This document shows positions 16,151 to 25,256 of a stretch of 64,000 nt of DNA, piece after piece. The notes beneath the pieces are model-generated. The model was not told where the DNA came from, did not search any database, and saw only the letters and a program-made list of their open reading frames with translations. Positions within the stretch are counted from its first letter, which is position 1. Every line of letters begins with the position of its first letter. This DNA is from Mesorhizobium amorphae. GTDB lineage: Bacteria; Pseudomonadota; Alphaproteobacteria; Rhizobiales; Rhizobiaceae. The DNA lies in the NCBI GenBank assembly GCA_003240775.1, contig QFNI01000008.1, forward strand, positions 1 through 64,000, read 5' to 3'. The position numbers and the translations under genes are program-made.

Positions 16151-16909
16151 ATGAATCCCTTCGCGCTCGATGGCAAGGTGATCGTGGTTACGGGCGCCGG
16201 CAGCGGCATCGGACGGGGTGTGGCGCTTGGTCTGCTCGGTCTCGGGGCGCATGTCTTCGCCCTCGACCAAGACGAGGCAGGGCTTGCCGAAAGCCGTTCG
16301 CTTTCAGGGAGTGGAAGCCTTGAGACCCGAATCGTAGATATTGCCGAAGAAGAAGCTGTGGTGGAGGCGATGGCCGCTGTCGCTGCGACTGCCGGCCGGA
16401 TCGACGTGATCTTTGCCAATGCCGGCATCGCGGGGCGGCCCGTGGAGCTTGGGGCGCTCGGCCTCGACGAATGGCGGCGCGTGCACGCGATCAATCTCGA
16501 CGGCACGTTCCTCACCGCGCGCGAGGCCGCACGCCAGATGCGCATTCAGGGACATGGAAAGATCGTGCTTACCGCCTCGACCTGGGGCGTGCGCGGCACC
16601 CGCGTGGCACCCTTCACAGCCTACGCGTCCTCCAAGGGTGCGGTGGTCAACCTCACACGACAGATGGCGCTGGAGCTTGCGCCGCATGGAATTACCGTCA
16701 ACGCCATCGCACCGGGTGGCTTCGCCACCAACATGGCCAACGGCGTGCTCGACGACTCCGCTGCCGATGCACTGCTTGCTCGAATGCCGATGGGCCGCTT
16801 CACCACCCCCGATGCGATGGTGGGCCCTGCGGCCTTTCTCGCCAGCGCGGCGTCGGACTGGGTCACCGGAGCACTGCTGCCGGTGGATGGTGGCTACTTG
16901 GCGGAGTGA
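16151..16909 (+). CDS. Short-chain dehydrogenase/reductase
   Basis: 252-residue classical SDR. The cofactor motif is VTGAGSGIGRGVALGLLGLG (residues 13-32), NAG is at 90-92, and the catalytic residues are S143, Y158 and K162 (TAYASSKGAV). The C-terminus VTGALLPVDGGYLAE is typical. D39 after the second strand suggests NAD preference. I start at ATG 16151 (GGAG seven bases upstream); the GTG at 16136 would overlap the previous stop. It is the last gene of the operon, and a second oxidation step is likely. Confidence 0.88.
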   Translation: MNPFALDGKVIVVTGAGSGIGRGVALGLLGLGAHVFALDQDEAGLAESRSLSGSGSLETRIVDIAEEEAVVEAMAAVAATAGRIDVIFANAGIAGRPVELGALGLDEWRRVHAINLDGTFLTAREAARQMRIQGHGKIVLTASTWGVRGTRVAPFTAYASSKGAVVNLTRQMALELAPHGITVNAIAPGGFATNMANGVLDDSAADALLARMPMGRFTTPDAMVGPAAFLASAASDWVTGALLPVDGGYLAE

Positions 16910-17304
16910 CCGGGGATGTTGGGTAGGCGCAAGGCGGTTCTAGTAGAGGAGCTTAGATCTTGGTTCCCTTCCCTCTACCACTGGTCACCCCTTCCTCGTT
17001 TTCACCGTGGGTCTGACTAGATTGGGTCTCAGCTATCATTCCCCTAAGCCAAGGAAAACACGGGCTCGGCGAACTTGAGGGTTTGCAGCTTTGTGAGACA
17101 TTGCGCACGAATGTACGTGGGATGATGTCAGGGCCTATGGCTCCATCCTGCAACACCCAGATAGACGTTTCTCCACCTAGTTCCGCTTTTGCTGCGGCAT
17201 GGCACCTCTTGCCGAACAGCAGCTCTACCAGACAGCCTTGCGCACGACGGATGCGTGCCAAGCGCGATTGCGGTTTACCGAAGGGACTCTAGGAGGGGCG
17301 CACG
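16910..17304. other. Intergenic stretch of lower GC without a supported gene
   Basis: About 395 bases after the long operon with visibly lower GC and weak codon structure. Short frames on both strands (for example 16953-17261 minus and 17083-17292 plus) have no ribosome site and no recognisable motif. It may be decayed foreign sequence. I saw no hairpin with a T-run to end the operon. Confidence 0.45.
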
Positions 17305-17400
17305 TTGCGCGTTACAGTCGAGGAGATGACGATGTGGGAGGAATGCCTCCGCTTAATCGTCGAATGTCCCAACAATCCAAATGACCGACGGATGCTTTGA
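17305..17400 (+). CDS. Possible 31-residue microprotein, or N-terminal part of the next gene behind a TGA
   Basis: TTG 17305 is preceded by a strong ribosome site (AGGAGGGG, seven bases upstream) and reads LRVTVEEMTMWEECLRLIVE then CPNNPNDRRML before TGA at 17398-17400. An upstream TAG closes the frame, so this is the full extent. The frame continues without another stop (AWEAAQAGGRA) into the TM2 gene at 17434. One C-to-T change (CGA to TGA) would explain it. Alternatives are a true leader microprotein coupled to the TM2 gene, or chance. Confidence 0.35.
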   Translation: MRVTVEEMTMWEECLRLIVECPNNPNDRRML

Positions 17401-17433
17401 GCATGGGAGGCCGCACAGGCTGGCGGTCGAGCG

Positions 17434-17733
17434 ATGGCAACGAGAAAGAGCAAGAACGAAACAGGCCGCATGAAGCGCTCGCTGTTGTCAGCCTATCTCT
17501 TCCACATCCTGGGCTTGTGCGGTCTTCTGGGAATGCACCGTCTCTACCTGGGGCGGACCCGAAGTGCAGGGTGGCAGTTTGGGCTTCTGTTCGTGTCCTG
17601 CCTGTTGATGGCTTTCGGCATCTGGCCCATGATCTTCATGGTCTACGGCCTGATGATCTGGGGGGTGATCGACCTGTTCTTGATTCCGGGGATGACACGC
17701 CGGGTCAACAGGCAAGCTCAGCCGCCCGCGTGA
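17434..17733 (+). CDS. Small TM2-domain membrane protein
   Basis: 99 residues. After a basic N-terminus comes a TM2-type domain: AYLFHILGLCGLLGMHRLYL (residues 20-39), the GxHRxYLG pattern, then RTRSAGWQFGLLFVSCLLMA and a second hydrophobic stretch to about residue 83 (IWGVIDLFLI). TM2 proteins are short inner-membrane proteins of unknown role. Neither ATG 17434 nor the in-frame ATG 17470 has a good ribosome site; see the upstream frame at 17305 for a possible explanation. Confidence 0.75.
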   Translation: MATRKSKNETGRMKRSLLSAYLFHILGLCGLLGMHRLYLGRTRSAGWQFGLLFVSCLLMAFGIWPMIFMVYGLMIWGVIDLFLIPGMTRRVNRQAQPPA

Positions 17734-17748
17734 ACAGCGAGGGGAAGC

Positions 17749-17904
17749 CTAGAACCCGCGCTTCTCGGTCTTGAGGTTCGGAAGGTCCGGCCGTTTGGAC
17801 TTCACCCCAGCCTCCTTCAAGGCGGTGTAGCCGACCTTTCGCAGGAGCGCCTCGGTCTTGGCGCGCTCTTTGTCGAGGGCGCTCGTGGGCTTCTTCTTCG
17901 GCAT
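17749..17904 (-). CDS. Small basic protein, function unknown
   Basis: 51 residues starting MPKKKPTSALDKERAKTEAL, lysine-rich and probably helical, with C-terminal LPNLKTEKRGF. ATG 17904 has a strong ribosome site (TGGAGGATCG), better than the longer frame to 17952. I do not recognise the family with certainty; short proteins with this SALDKERAKTEALLRK look occur in alphaproteobacteria. It converges on the TM2 gene, 15 bases away. Confidence 0.6.
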   Translation of the reverse strand: MPKKKPTSALDKERAKTEALLRKVGYTALKEAGVKSKRPDLPNLKTEKRGF

Positions 17905-18288
17905 CGATCCTCCAGTCTGAGGGATCATCCGCCGATAGCCCAGCCGTCGCAACCTGTTTCCTGGCGCTCAGCGCACGCCCAGCACATCGCCGGTTCACGC
18001 CGACGGTAGGCGAGAAAACTCGATGTCGCTTCCAGTCGAGGAGGCTAGGGGCGGTCGTAACTTCAGGCAGTGAGGCGATCGACACAGTTCTGGTGGTGGC
18101 CGATGGCATCATGGTGCTGCGCAAGAAGGGCGGACCGTGGGTCAACATCTTCGGGCTCCAACCGACACGGATCGCTTCTTGATGCCGAGCATCAAGAAAG
18201 GACGGTTTCGCCAGCGGAGACGAGGCTGCCTTCGAGGGTGAGGTCCAAGAAACGAACGCAAGCGACTTCGTCGACGAGGCCTCCGCGT
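17905..18288. other. Intergenic stretch, possible gene remnant
   Basis: About 385 bases. A plus-strand frame ending at TGA 18180-18182 reads DTVLVVADGIMVLRKKGGPW and looks protein-like, but it has no start codon at a sensible distance from the GAGGAGG at 18038-18044. It is best seen as a remnant or chance. The stop lies inside a perfect stem-loop (18176-18198). Confidence 0.4.
18176..18198. terminator. Perfect 10-bp stem-loop, terminator-like without T-run
   Basis: TTCTTGATGC (18176-18185) and GCATCAAGAA (18189-18198) pair exactly around a CGA loop. It lies about 90 bases beyond the TetR stop on the minus strand and at the end of an open plus-strand frame. Neither strand has a U-tract directly after it, so termination is only a guess. 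Confidence 0.35.
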
Positions 18289-18927
18289 TCAATCGGAGCC
18301 GAGCGGTCCCAGGAGAACGCGACCGAACAGGGGCTGACGTGAACGGCGTACGGCGGGGTCTTCCTGGAAGGAGAGCGCGTATTGGCCGATTTGATGGAAG
18401 TAGGTGACGCGCGCGCGGACGATGCTCTCGGGCTCGTCGTAGCCGATGGCGCGGAAGGCGCGGACGAGAAGCGCTATCCTCAGATCGTCGGCTGCGCGGA
18501 CTTCGGCCGCGAGCTTGCGGGAGGTGCGAGACCAGTCGCGGATGGCCAGGTCCAGCAGCGGGCTGAAGGGATCCTCGTCCATCCACACGTGGACGATGCT
18601 GTCGAAGAAGGCGAGCCCGTCCACGCGGGAAGCCTCGCCCAACGGTTGCAGGGCCTCGAAGGGCGCGCAATTGTTGCGGCGCCATTCGTCGAGCAGGCCG
18701 CCGCGCAGGTCGTCGAGGCTTGTGAAGTGGAAGTAGAACGAGCCGCGCGTGACCTTGAGCCCGCGCGCCAGGCGATCGATCTTCACTTCACTGACGCCAC
18801 GCTTCTCCAGCACCTTGCGGGCAGCAGCGATCCAAGCCTCCCGGCTCAGCGTCTGCCGCTTCACGCCTTTTTCCGCCTTCGCCACGCCTTGTCCGCTTCC
18901 TCGCCTGCCGGCGGGAGAGGAGCCCAT
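18289..18927 (-). CDS. TetR-family transcriptional regulator
   Basis: 212 residues. Helix-turn-helix: SREAWIAAARKVLEKRGVSE then IDRLARGLKVTRGSFYFHFT. ATG 18927 lies eight bases after the nucleoside-hydrolase stop; an alternative GTG is at 18885. The C-terminal domain (RSGSFYFHF-type TetR with VTYFHQIGQYALSFQED) matches the same subfamily as the TetR at 25257-25946, which has a similar VLYYMQIGYYALDVQE end, so the two are probably paralogues. It is co-transcribed with the nucleoside hydrolase and may bind the palindrome at 19940-19953. Confidence 0.87.
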   Translation of the reverse strand: MGSSPAGRRGSGQGVAKAEKGVKRQTLSREAWIAAARKVLEKRGVSEVKIDRLARGLKVTRGSFYFHFTSLDDLRGGLLDEWRRNNCAPFEALQPLGEASRVDGLAFFDSIVHVWMDEDPFSPLLDLAIRDWSRTSRKLAAEVRAADDLRIALLVRAFRAIGYDEPESIVRARVTYFHQIGQYALSFQEDPAVRRSRQPLFGRVLLGPLGSD

Positions 18928-18935
18928 CCCGCCGG

Positions 18936-19877
18936 TCAGGGCAAGCAGGAGATGCGCTCCAGCATCAGGTCGAAGAAGGGCTGGGGTTCGATCCGGCGGA
19001 GCACGTTGCAGTTCCGCTCGCGTCCGGTGACGTGCCACCAGTCCACCACCGTCATGCCGATCGTCTCGGGCGAGGAAATGTCCACCACGACGTTGCACTG
19101 GCGCTGCTCGTAGATTTCCGGCTTGAGTAGGTATCCCGTCACGCAGGCGTCGTGGATGGGGCGCGCCGGCGTGGGAAACTTGTGGTCGCCGTACTGGCGG
19201 AAGAAATCGGCCATGTTGGCCGCTTCGATCGCCGCCCGGCTGCCCGTGGCGCGGAGCGCGTCGAGCCATTCGGGCGTCATGAGTGCGGAATAGGTGCAGT
19301 CGATGCCGGCCATGGTGACGGGCGCGCCCGACGCGAACACCTTGTGGGCCGCATGGGGGTCGACGAAGATGTTGAACTCGGCGGCAGGTGTCGCGTTCCC
19401 GCCCTGGAAGAAGCCGCCCCCCATCAGAACCACCTCGCGGATGCGGGGAATGATGCGCGGCTCGAGCGTCATGGCGACCGCCAGGTTGGTCATCGGGCCG
19501 AGCGTGCAGACGGTGATGTCGCCTTCGGGCGCGTCCATGATGGCGCGCACCATGAAATTGACGCCGTGCTCGGCCTGAAGCGGGGTCACGGGCTCGGGCA
19601 GGTCCGCGCCGTCGAGCCCGGTATCGCCGTGCACGTATTCGGCGGTCATCAGCTTGCGCACGGTGGGCGCGGGGCAGCCGGCATAGACGGGCACGTCCGG
19701 GCGGCCTGCGAGTTCCACCACCTTGAGCGCGTTCTTGGACGTCAGGGCCAGGGGCACGTTGCCACCGACGGTGGTGACGCCCACCACTTCCAGCTCCGGC
19801 GAGCCCAGCGCGAACAGGATCGCGAACGCGTCGTCCTGGCCGGGATCGGTGTCGATGATGATTTTGCGCGGCGCCAT
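18936..19877 (-). CDS. Nucleoside hydrolase (IUNH family)
   Basis: 313 residues. The calcium-binding signature DTDPGQDDA is at residues 9-17 (IIIDTDPGQDDAFAILFALG). Other conserved parts are TTVGGNVPLALTSKNALKV, VCTLGPMTNLAVAM, VVLMGGGFFQGGNATPAAEF and NIFVDPHAA. The enzyme cleaves the N-glycosidic bond of ribonucleosides to base and ribose; no signal peptide, so cytoplasmic. ATG 19877 has GAGGGAAAGAG upstream; the longer frame to 19964 would cross the divergent operator. It is transcribed away from a dioxygenase and an ABC importer, suggesting an imported nucleoside-like compound. Confidence 0.92.
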   Translation of the reverse strand: MAPRKIIIDTDPGQDDAFAILFALGSPELEVVGVTTVGGNVPLALTSKNALKVVELAGRPDVPVYAGCPAPTVRKLMTAEYVHGDTGLDGADLPEPVTPLQAEHGVNFMVRAIMDAPEGDITVCTLGPMTNLAVAMTLEPRIIPRIREVVLMGGGFFQGGNATPAAEFNIFVDPHAAHKVFASGAPVTMAGIDCTYSALMTPEWLDALRATGSRAAIEAANMADFFRQYGDHKFPTPARPIHDACVTGYLLKPEIYEQRQCNVVVDISSPETIGMTVVDWWHVTGRERNCNVLRRIEPQPFFDLMLERISCLP

Positions 19878-19939
19878 TCTCTTTCCCTCGCTAGCCGCCC
19901 GCGAAAACCGGTTGCGGCGGCTGAAACCCCATGCCAGGA

Positions 19940-19953
19940 ATACAGTACTGTAT
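19940..19953. promoter_or_regulatory. Perfect 14-bp palindrome, probable TetR operator between divergent genes
   Basis: ATACAGTACTGTAT is its own reverse complement. It lies in the 101-base gap between the nucleoside hydrolase (start 19877, minus) and the dioxygenase (start 19979, plus), 26 bases before the latter's ATG. The TetR encoded behind the hydrolase is the obvious candidate to bind it and control both directions. Confidence 0.65.
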
Positions 19954-19978
19954 CTTATGTTCAAGGCAGGCTGACACC

Positions 19979-21007
19979 ATGAGCGCGCAATCGACCAGCG
20001 AAGACCGCCGCGGCGACTTCTCGCAGATTCCGATCCTCGACGTGTCCGCCCTCTACGGCACGGACGAGGGCGCCATCCGCGACACGGCGGCCACCCTTCG
20101 CGACCACCTGGAGAATATCGGCTTCCTCTACGTGGTGGGCCATCCGATCCCGCGCAGCGAGGTGGAAGCCGTGCGCGAAGCCTCCAAACGCTTCTTCGCG
20201 CTGCCGGAAGAAGAAAAGCTCAAGCTCAAGATCGACAAGAACTTCCGCGGCTATCTGCCGTTCGCCGGTTCCACCATCGTGACCTCCTCGGTCGCCACCG
20301 TCAGCAAGCCCAACCAGAGCGAATCCGTCTTCTTCATGCACGAGGTGGCCGAAGACGACCCCCGCGTGAAGGAGGAGAAGCCGCTTCAAGGCCCCAACCA
20401 GTGGCCCGACGAGGCGTCGTTGCCCGGCTTCCGCGAGACCATCGACGCTTATGTGGAGGCGATGGGCACCTTGGCGCGCAAGATGGCGCGCGCCATCGCC
20501 ATCTCGCTCAACATGCCGGCCGACAGCCTGGACCGTTATTTCGACGAGCCCACCACGTTCCTGCGCTTGCTGCACTATCCCACGCAGAAGCAGGAGGAAG
20601 GGCTGTTCGGCTCGGCGCCGCACACCGATTACGGCTTCATCACGCTGCTCGCCCAGGACGATGTCGGCGGGCTCGAGGTGAAGAACAAGGCAGGCGAGTG
20701 GGTGCCGGCTCCGCCCGTGCCCGACTCCTTCGTGATGAATGTGGGCGACATCCTCGCCCGCTGGTCGAACGACCAGTTCGTGTCCACGCCGCACCGCGTG
20801 ATCAACCGCTCGGGGCGCGAGCGCTATTCGCAGCCCTTCTTCTTCGACCCGTCCATGGATGAGACGATCGAAGCGCTGCCGGCCTGCGTGCCGGAAGGCA
20901 GCGCACCCAAGTTCGAGCCGGTGCTCTACGGGGATTACCTGATGGAGCGGATCGACAAGAACTACCACTACCGCAAGAAGCAGGCAGCCGAGGCCGCGAA
21001 CGCGTAA
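19979..21007 (+). CDS. Iron(II)/2-oxoglutarate-dependent dioxygenase (isopenicillin-N-synthase-like)
   Basis: 342 residues. The N-terminal DIOX_N domain (IPILDVSALYGTDEGAIRD to about residue 130) is followed by the 2OG-Fe(II) oxygenase domain. Iron ligands are H215 and D217 (SAPHTDYGFITLLAQDD) and H272 (STPHRVINRSGRERYS), with R282 as the 2-oxoglutarate-binding arginine. Such enzymes hydroxylate, demethylate or desaturate small molecules. ATG 19979 is chosen over an upstream in-frame ATG (19931) that precedes the palindrome. A polar-amino-acid-type importer follows 46 bases later, so the substrate is probably imported by it. Confidence 0.9.
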   Translation: MSAQSTSEDRRGDFSQIPILDVSALYGTDEGAIRDTAATLRDHLENIGFLYVVGHPIPRSEVEAVREASKRFFALPEEEKLKLKIDKNFRGYLPFAGSTIVTSSVATVSKPNQSESVFFMHEVAEDDPRVKEEKPLQGPNQWPDEASLPGFRETIDAYVEAMGTLARKMARAIAISLNMPADSLDRYFDEPTTFLRLLHYPTQKQEEGLFGSAPHTDYGFITLLAQDDVGGLEVKNKAGEWVPAPPVPDSFVMNVGDILARWSNDQFVSTPHRVINRSGRERYSQPFFFDPSMDETIEALPACVPEGSAPKFEPVLYGDYLMERIDKNYHYRKKQAAEAANA

Positions 21008-21053
21008 CAACGCGCACGGCCCGGGGACACCACGACAAGAAAAGGGGAACAAC

Positions 21054-21911
21054 ATGAACACGATTCTGCGCGGGGCCGCTGCCGGCCTCGCATTGTTCGG
21101 CATGGCATGGAGCGGGACGGCGAGTGCCGCCGATGTCGCCAAGTCGCCCGAGGTCGCCGAGACCGGCAAGCTCTCGATCGCCAACACGCTCGATTACGCG
21201 CCCTTCGAATACCTGGACGATCAGGGCAAGCAGACAGGCATCATCATCGAGCTGGCCGGCGAAGTGGCGAAGCTCGTCGGCGCCGAGCTCGACGTCCAGC
21301 GCACCCCTTTCCCGTCGATGATCCCGGGCCTTGCCGCGGGCCGCTTCCGGATCGCGTGGGAGACCTTCTCCGCCACGCCCGAGCGGCTCGGCCAAGTGGA
21401 TTTCGTGATGTTTCTGAAGGCGGGCGTCGCGGCTTCCACGTCGCCCGACAAGAAGGCATCGTTTGCCGGCGATACGCCGCTTTGCGGGAAGCGGATCGGC
21501 GTGTCGGCCGGCAGCGCCTCCGACTTCCTGGTGGACAAGCTTTCCGCCGAGTGCGCGGAAAAGGGCCAGGCGGCGATCACCAAGTCGGTCTTCAACTCCT
21601 CGACCGACATCGTGCAGGCCGTGCTGTCGGATCGCGTGGACGCCCGCATGGACGATGCGACCGCGTCCAGCTATTTCGAGGTGACGTCCAAGGGGCAGCT
21701 CGTGGTTCTGCCCACGCTCTACGACGTCGCACCCCTCGGCATGGCGATCGCCAAGGCGGACCAAGGCACCGCCGACATGATGGTGGGCGCGCTTTCCCAG
21801 CTGTTCGAGAACGGCACCTACCAGCGCGTGCTCGACAAGTACGGCATGGGCGCATACGCCATCAAGGAGCCCTATTTCGTGGGCCGCATGGAAGACCTGC
21901 GCTCCGAGTGA
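21054..21911 (+). CDS. Polar-amino-acid-type ABC transporter substrate-binding protein
   Basis: 285 residues, SBP_bac_3 fold. A Sec signal peptide (LRGAAAGLALFGMAWSGTAS) ends near ASAAD, residue 25. The mature part shows LSIANTLDYAPFEYLDDQGK and the GIIIELAGEVAKLVGAELD pattern, with PLCGKRIGVSAGSASDFLV later. AAAAGGGGAACAAC precedes ATG 21054. It is followed by its permease and ATPase. The family carries amino acids, opines and related polar molecules; its neighbours (dioxygenase, nucleoside hydrolase) make the substrate uncertain. Confidence 0.92.
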   Translation: MNTILRGAAAGLALFGMAWSGTASAADVAKSPEVAETGKLSIANTLDYAPFEYLDDQGKQTGIIIELAGEVAKLVGAELDVQRTPFPSMIPGLAAGRFRIAWETFSATPERLGQVDFVMFLKAGVAASTSPDKKASFAGDTPLCGKRIGVSAGSASDFLVDKLSAECAEKGQAAITKSVFNSSTDIVQAVLSDRVDARMDDATASSYFEVTSKGQLVVLPTLYDVAPLGMAIAKADQGTADMMVGALSQLFENGTYQRVLDKYGMGAYAIKEPYFVGRMEDLRSE

Positions 21912-21966
21912 CGGCTTCCAGCCATGGCGCCCCATCGGGGCGCCCCAGCCATTCGAGGTGCCCGCG

Positions 21967-22880
21967 ATGAGCATGGCCGTCCCTTCCCAGCCGGCCATGG
22001 CCGACGTCGCGCGGCTGACCGTGGTTCCGCAGCGTCGCATCGGCATCTGGGTCGGTGCGGCGCTCGCGCTCGTGCTCGCCGCTTTCCTTGTCTACGCCTT
22101 CGCCTCCAATCCGGCCTTCGCCTGGGGAACGGTGGGCGGATACCTGTTCCACCCCTCGATCATGCGGGGGCTCGCCAACACGCTGATCCTCACCGTTCTG
22201 ATCATGGCGGTCTCGATCGTGCTCGGCACTGTGATCGCCATCATGCGGGTCTCGCCCAGCGTGGTGCTGCGTTCGTTCGCAGGTGTCTATGTCTGGTTCT
22301 TCCGCGGCGTGCCCGCGCTGATCCAGCTGATCTTCTGGTTCAACCTGTCGCTTCTGGTGCGCGAGGTCTCGCTCACCCTGCCGGGTCTGGGCACGCTCTT
22401 CTCCATCCGCACCAACGACCTCATGACCCCCTTCCTCTCGGCGGTGGTGGCGCTGTCGCTCTGCGAGGCGGGCTACATGGCCGAGATCATCCGGGCCGGG
22501 ATCAAGTCCGTGCCGCGCGGTCAGGCGGAAGCCGCACGCGCGCTCGGCATGCCCTATCGCACCATCCTCAAGCGCATCGTCTTGCCCCAGGCCATGCGCT
22601 TCGTGCTGCCGCCCACCGGCAACGAGGCGATCAACCTCCTCAAGATGACCTCGCTCGTCACCTTCATCGCGGTGGACGACCTCTTCTATTCCGCACAGAG
22701 CATCTATGCCCGCACCTTCGAGACCATTCCGCTGCTCATCGTGGTGGCTTTCTGGTATCTCGCCTGCGTGTCCGTGATGTCGGTCGGCCAGCATTTCTTG
22801 GAAAGCCATTTTGGCCGCAGCGAAGGCGAGAAGTTGTCGCTCCGAACGCTGCGCAACGCTTTCGGCAGGGCGCGCGCACG

Positions 22881-22884
<4 letters not shown>
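21967..22884 (+). CDS. Polar-amino-acid-type ABC transporter permease
   Basis: 305-residue permease (HisM/GltK type). Membrane segments start near residues 25-48 and 70-95. The RGVPALIQLIFWFNLSLLV stretch and the EAA loop QAEAARALGMPYRTILKRIV are conserved, followed by LPPTGNEAINLLKMTSLVT. Only one permease gene is present, so the channel is probably a homodimer. I use ATG 21967 (GAGG ten bases upstream) rather than GTG 21958. It overlaps the ATPase gene by ATGA. Confidence 0.92.
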
Positions 22885-23681
<797 letters not shown>

Positions 23682-23830
23682 TACGGGACCTTGCGGTTTT
23701 TCCAACAGTCCTTGGCGCTAAGCTCGCTTCCTCGCGACAGCTCTGCCGTGCAACCTTGCGCGAGGCGGATGTGTGCCGAGCGCTTCTCGAGCGCTGCGCC
23801 CCGAGCACGAGATCGACGGAAAGCGTTTTC

Positions 23831-25228
23831 ATGAATCCTGCCACGCGGACGGAAACAGATATTCTCGGCAGCCGGAAGCTGCCGGTGGATGCGCTCCATG
23901 GGATCAACACGTTGCGGGGGGTGGAGAACTTTCCCTTTTCGGGCCGGCGGCTTGGCGATGAGCCCGACTATGTCGTTGCGCTGGCGCAGACCAAGCTCGC
24001 CGCCGCGAGGGCCAATCACGCGCTCGGGCTTCTGACGGAGGAAAACTTCGCTGCGATCGCTGCGGCGTGCGATGCGCTTGCCCGCCTTGAGTGCCGTGAC
24101 GCGCTCATGGTCGACATGCTGGAAGGCTCGGGCGGCACCTCGACGAACATGAACGTCAACGAGGTCCTGGCCAATCTCGCCTTGGGCATGCTGGGCAAGC
24201 CCGCAGGCTGCTACGACGTGATCCACCCGGTGGACCACCTCAACCGGGGCCAGTCCGCGTCCGACGTCATCTCGACCGCGCTGAAGGTCACGGCATTCCG
24301 CAAGGCGGGCAGGATATGCCAGGCGCTGCGGACGCTGGCGGAGCGCTTCGACGTTCTCGCAAAGCGCGAGGCGGAAACGCTCCAGCTCGCGCGGACCTGC
24401 CTGCAGGACGCCATGCCGATGACTGCCGGCCAGCGCTTCGCAGCTTGCTCCACGCTCGTTCGCCGGCTTTCCTGTGGCGTGCAGGAGGCGCAGCGCAGCC
24501 TGGTGGCAGTTAATCTCGGCGGCACCGCGATAGGAACGGGCGCCGGGGCTGCGGCCGGGTATCGCGAGCGTGCCGTGGCCGAGCTTGCGGCCATCACCGG
24601 CATTCCACTCGTGTCGGCATCCGACCTCGTCGACAGCACGCAGAACATGGACATCTTCGTGAGCCTGTCCGCCAGTCTGCGGACGGCAACGCTCAGCACG
24701 GGCAAGATCGCCAACGACCTGATGATCCTGTCTTCGGGGCCTTGCGGCGGCATCGGGGAAGTCAGGCTGCCCGAATGGCAGGCGGGCTCCTCGATGATGC
24801 CGGGCAAGGTCAACCCGGTCATGCCGATCGCCCTTCAGCAGGTGGCCTTTGCGGTTGCGGGCAACGATGTCGCGATCGGCATGGCCGCCAATCACGGGCA
24901 TCTCGAATGCAACAGCTATGTGGGCCTGATCGCGGCCAAGCTGCTCGAAAGCCTGCGCCTGGTCGAAGCGGGCTTCACGCTGTTTGCCGAGCGCTGCATC
25001 GAGGGCCTGTCCGTCGACGCGCAGGCCTGCGAAGCACACCTTCACCGGTCGACCGCGCTCGCGCCCATCGTGTCGCCCGCTATCGGCTACAAGGCCACCA
25101 GCGAACTCGTTCGCAGAAGCGTCGAATCGGGCCAGCCCCTTGCGGATCTGCTCGTCGCCGAAGGGGTGCTGAGCCGCGAAGAGGTCATGCATCTCACGCT
25201 CGCCTCCGTCCGGCATGCTGGACACTGA
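23831..25228 (+). CDS. Aspartate ammonia-lyase / fumarase superfamily lyase
   Basis: 465 residues. The superfamily signature GSSMMPGKVNPVMP contains the catalytic serine loop. GSGGTSTNMNVNEVLANLAL (the aspartase-type SSxxTNMNxNEV wording) and VIHPVDHLNRGQSASDVIST (HPNDHVNxxQSSND equivalent) complete the active site. The N-terminus (RTETDILGSRKLPVDALHGI) favours aspartase over fumarase, so deamination of aspartate or a substituted analogue to a fumarate is the best guess. The HPVDH and GQSAS variations are slightly unusual. ATG 23831 lies 150 bases after the transporter ATPase; co-transcription is possible. Confidence 0.85.
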   Translation: MNPATRTETDILGSRKLPVDALHGINTLRGVENFPFSGRRLGDEPDYVVALAQTKLAAARANHALGLLTEENFAAIAAACDALARLECRDALMVDMLEGSGGTSTNMNVNEVLANLALGMLGKPAGCYDVIHPVDHLNRGQSASDVISTALKVTAFRKAGRICQALRTLAERFDVLAKREAETLQLARTCLQDAMPMTAGQRFAACSTLVRRLSCGVQEAQRSLVAVNLGGTAIGTGAGAAAGYRERAVAELAAITGIPLVSASDLVDSTQNMDIFVSLSASLRTATLSTGKIANDLMILSSGPCGGIGEVRLPEWQAGSSMMPGKVNPVMPIALQQVAFAVAGNDVAIGMAANHGHLECNSYVGLIAAKLLESLRLVEAGFTLFAERCIEGLSVDAQACEAHLHRSTALAPIVSPAIGYKATSELVRRSVESGQPLADLLVAEGVLSREEVMHLTLASVRHAGH

Positions 25229-25256
25229 AGCACCGGGCGCGCGAGGCTGGCCTTCG

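Noticed and set aside
16953..17292. Short frames on both strands in the gap after the long operon
   Set aside because: No ribosome site, no motif, atypical codon use; not reported as genes.
17398..17400. TGA as a selenocysteine codon in the microprotein/TM2 reading
   Set aside because: No selenoprotein-like cysteine homologue or SECIS-like hairpin recognised directly after it; a nonsense change or a true stop is simpler.
18070..18342. 90-codon plus-strand frame overlapping the TetR 3' end
   Set aside because: Arg/Ser-rich composition, runs into the TetR gene, no ribosome site.
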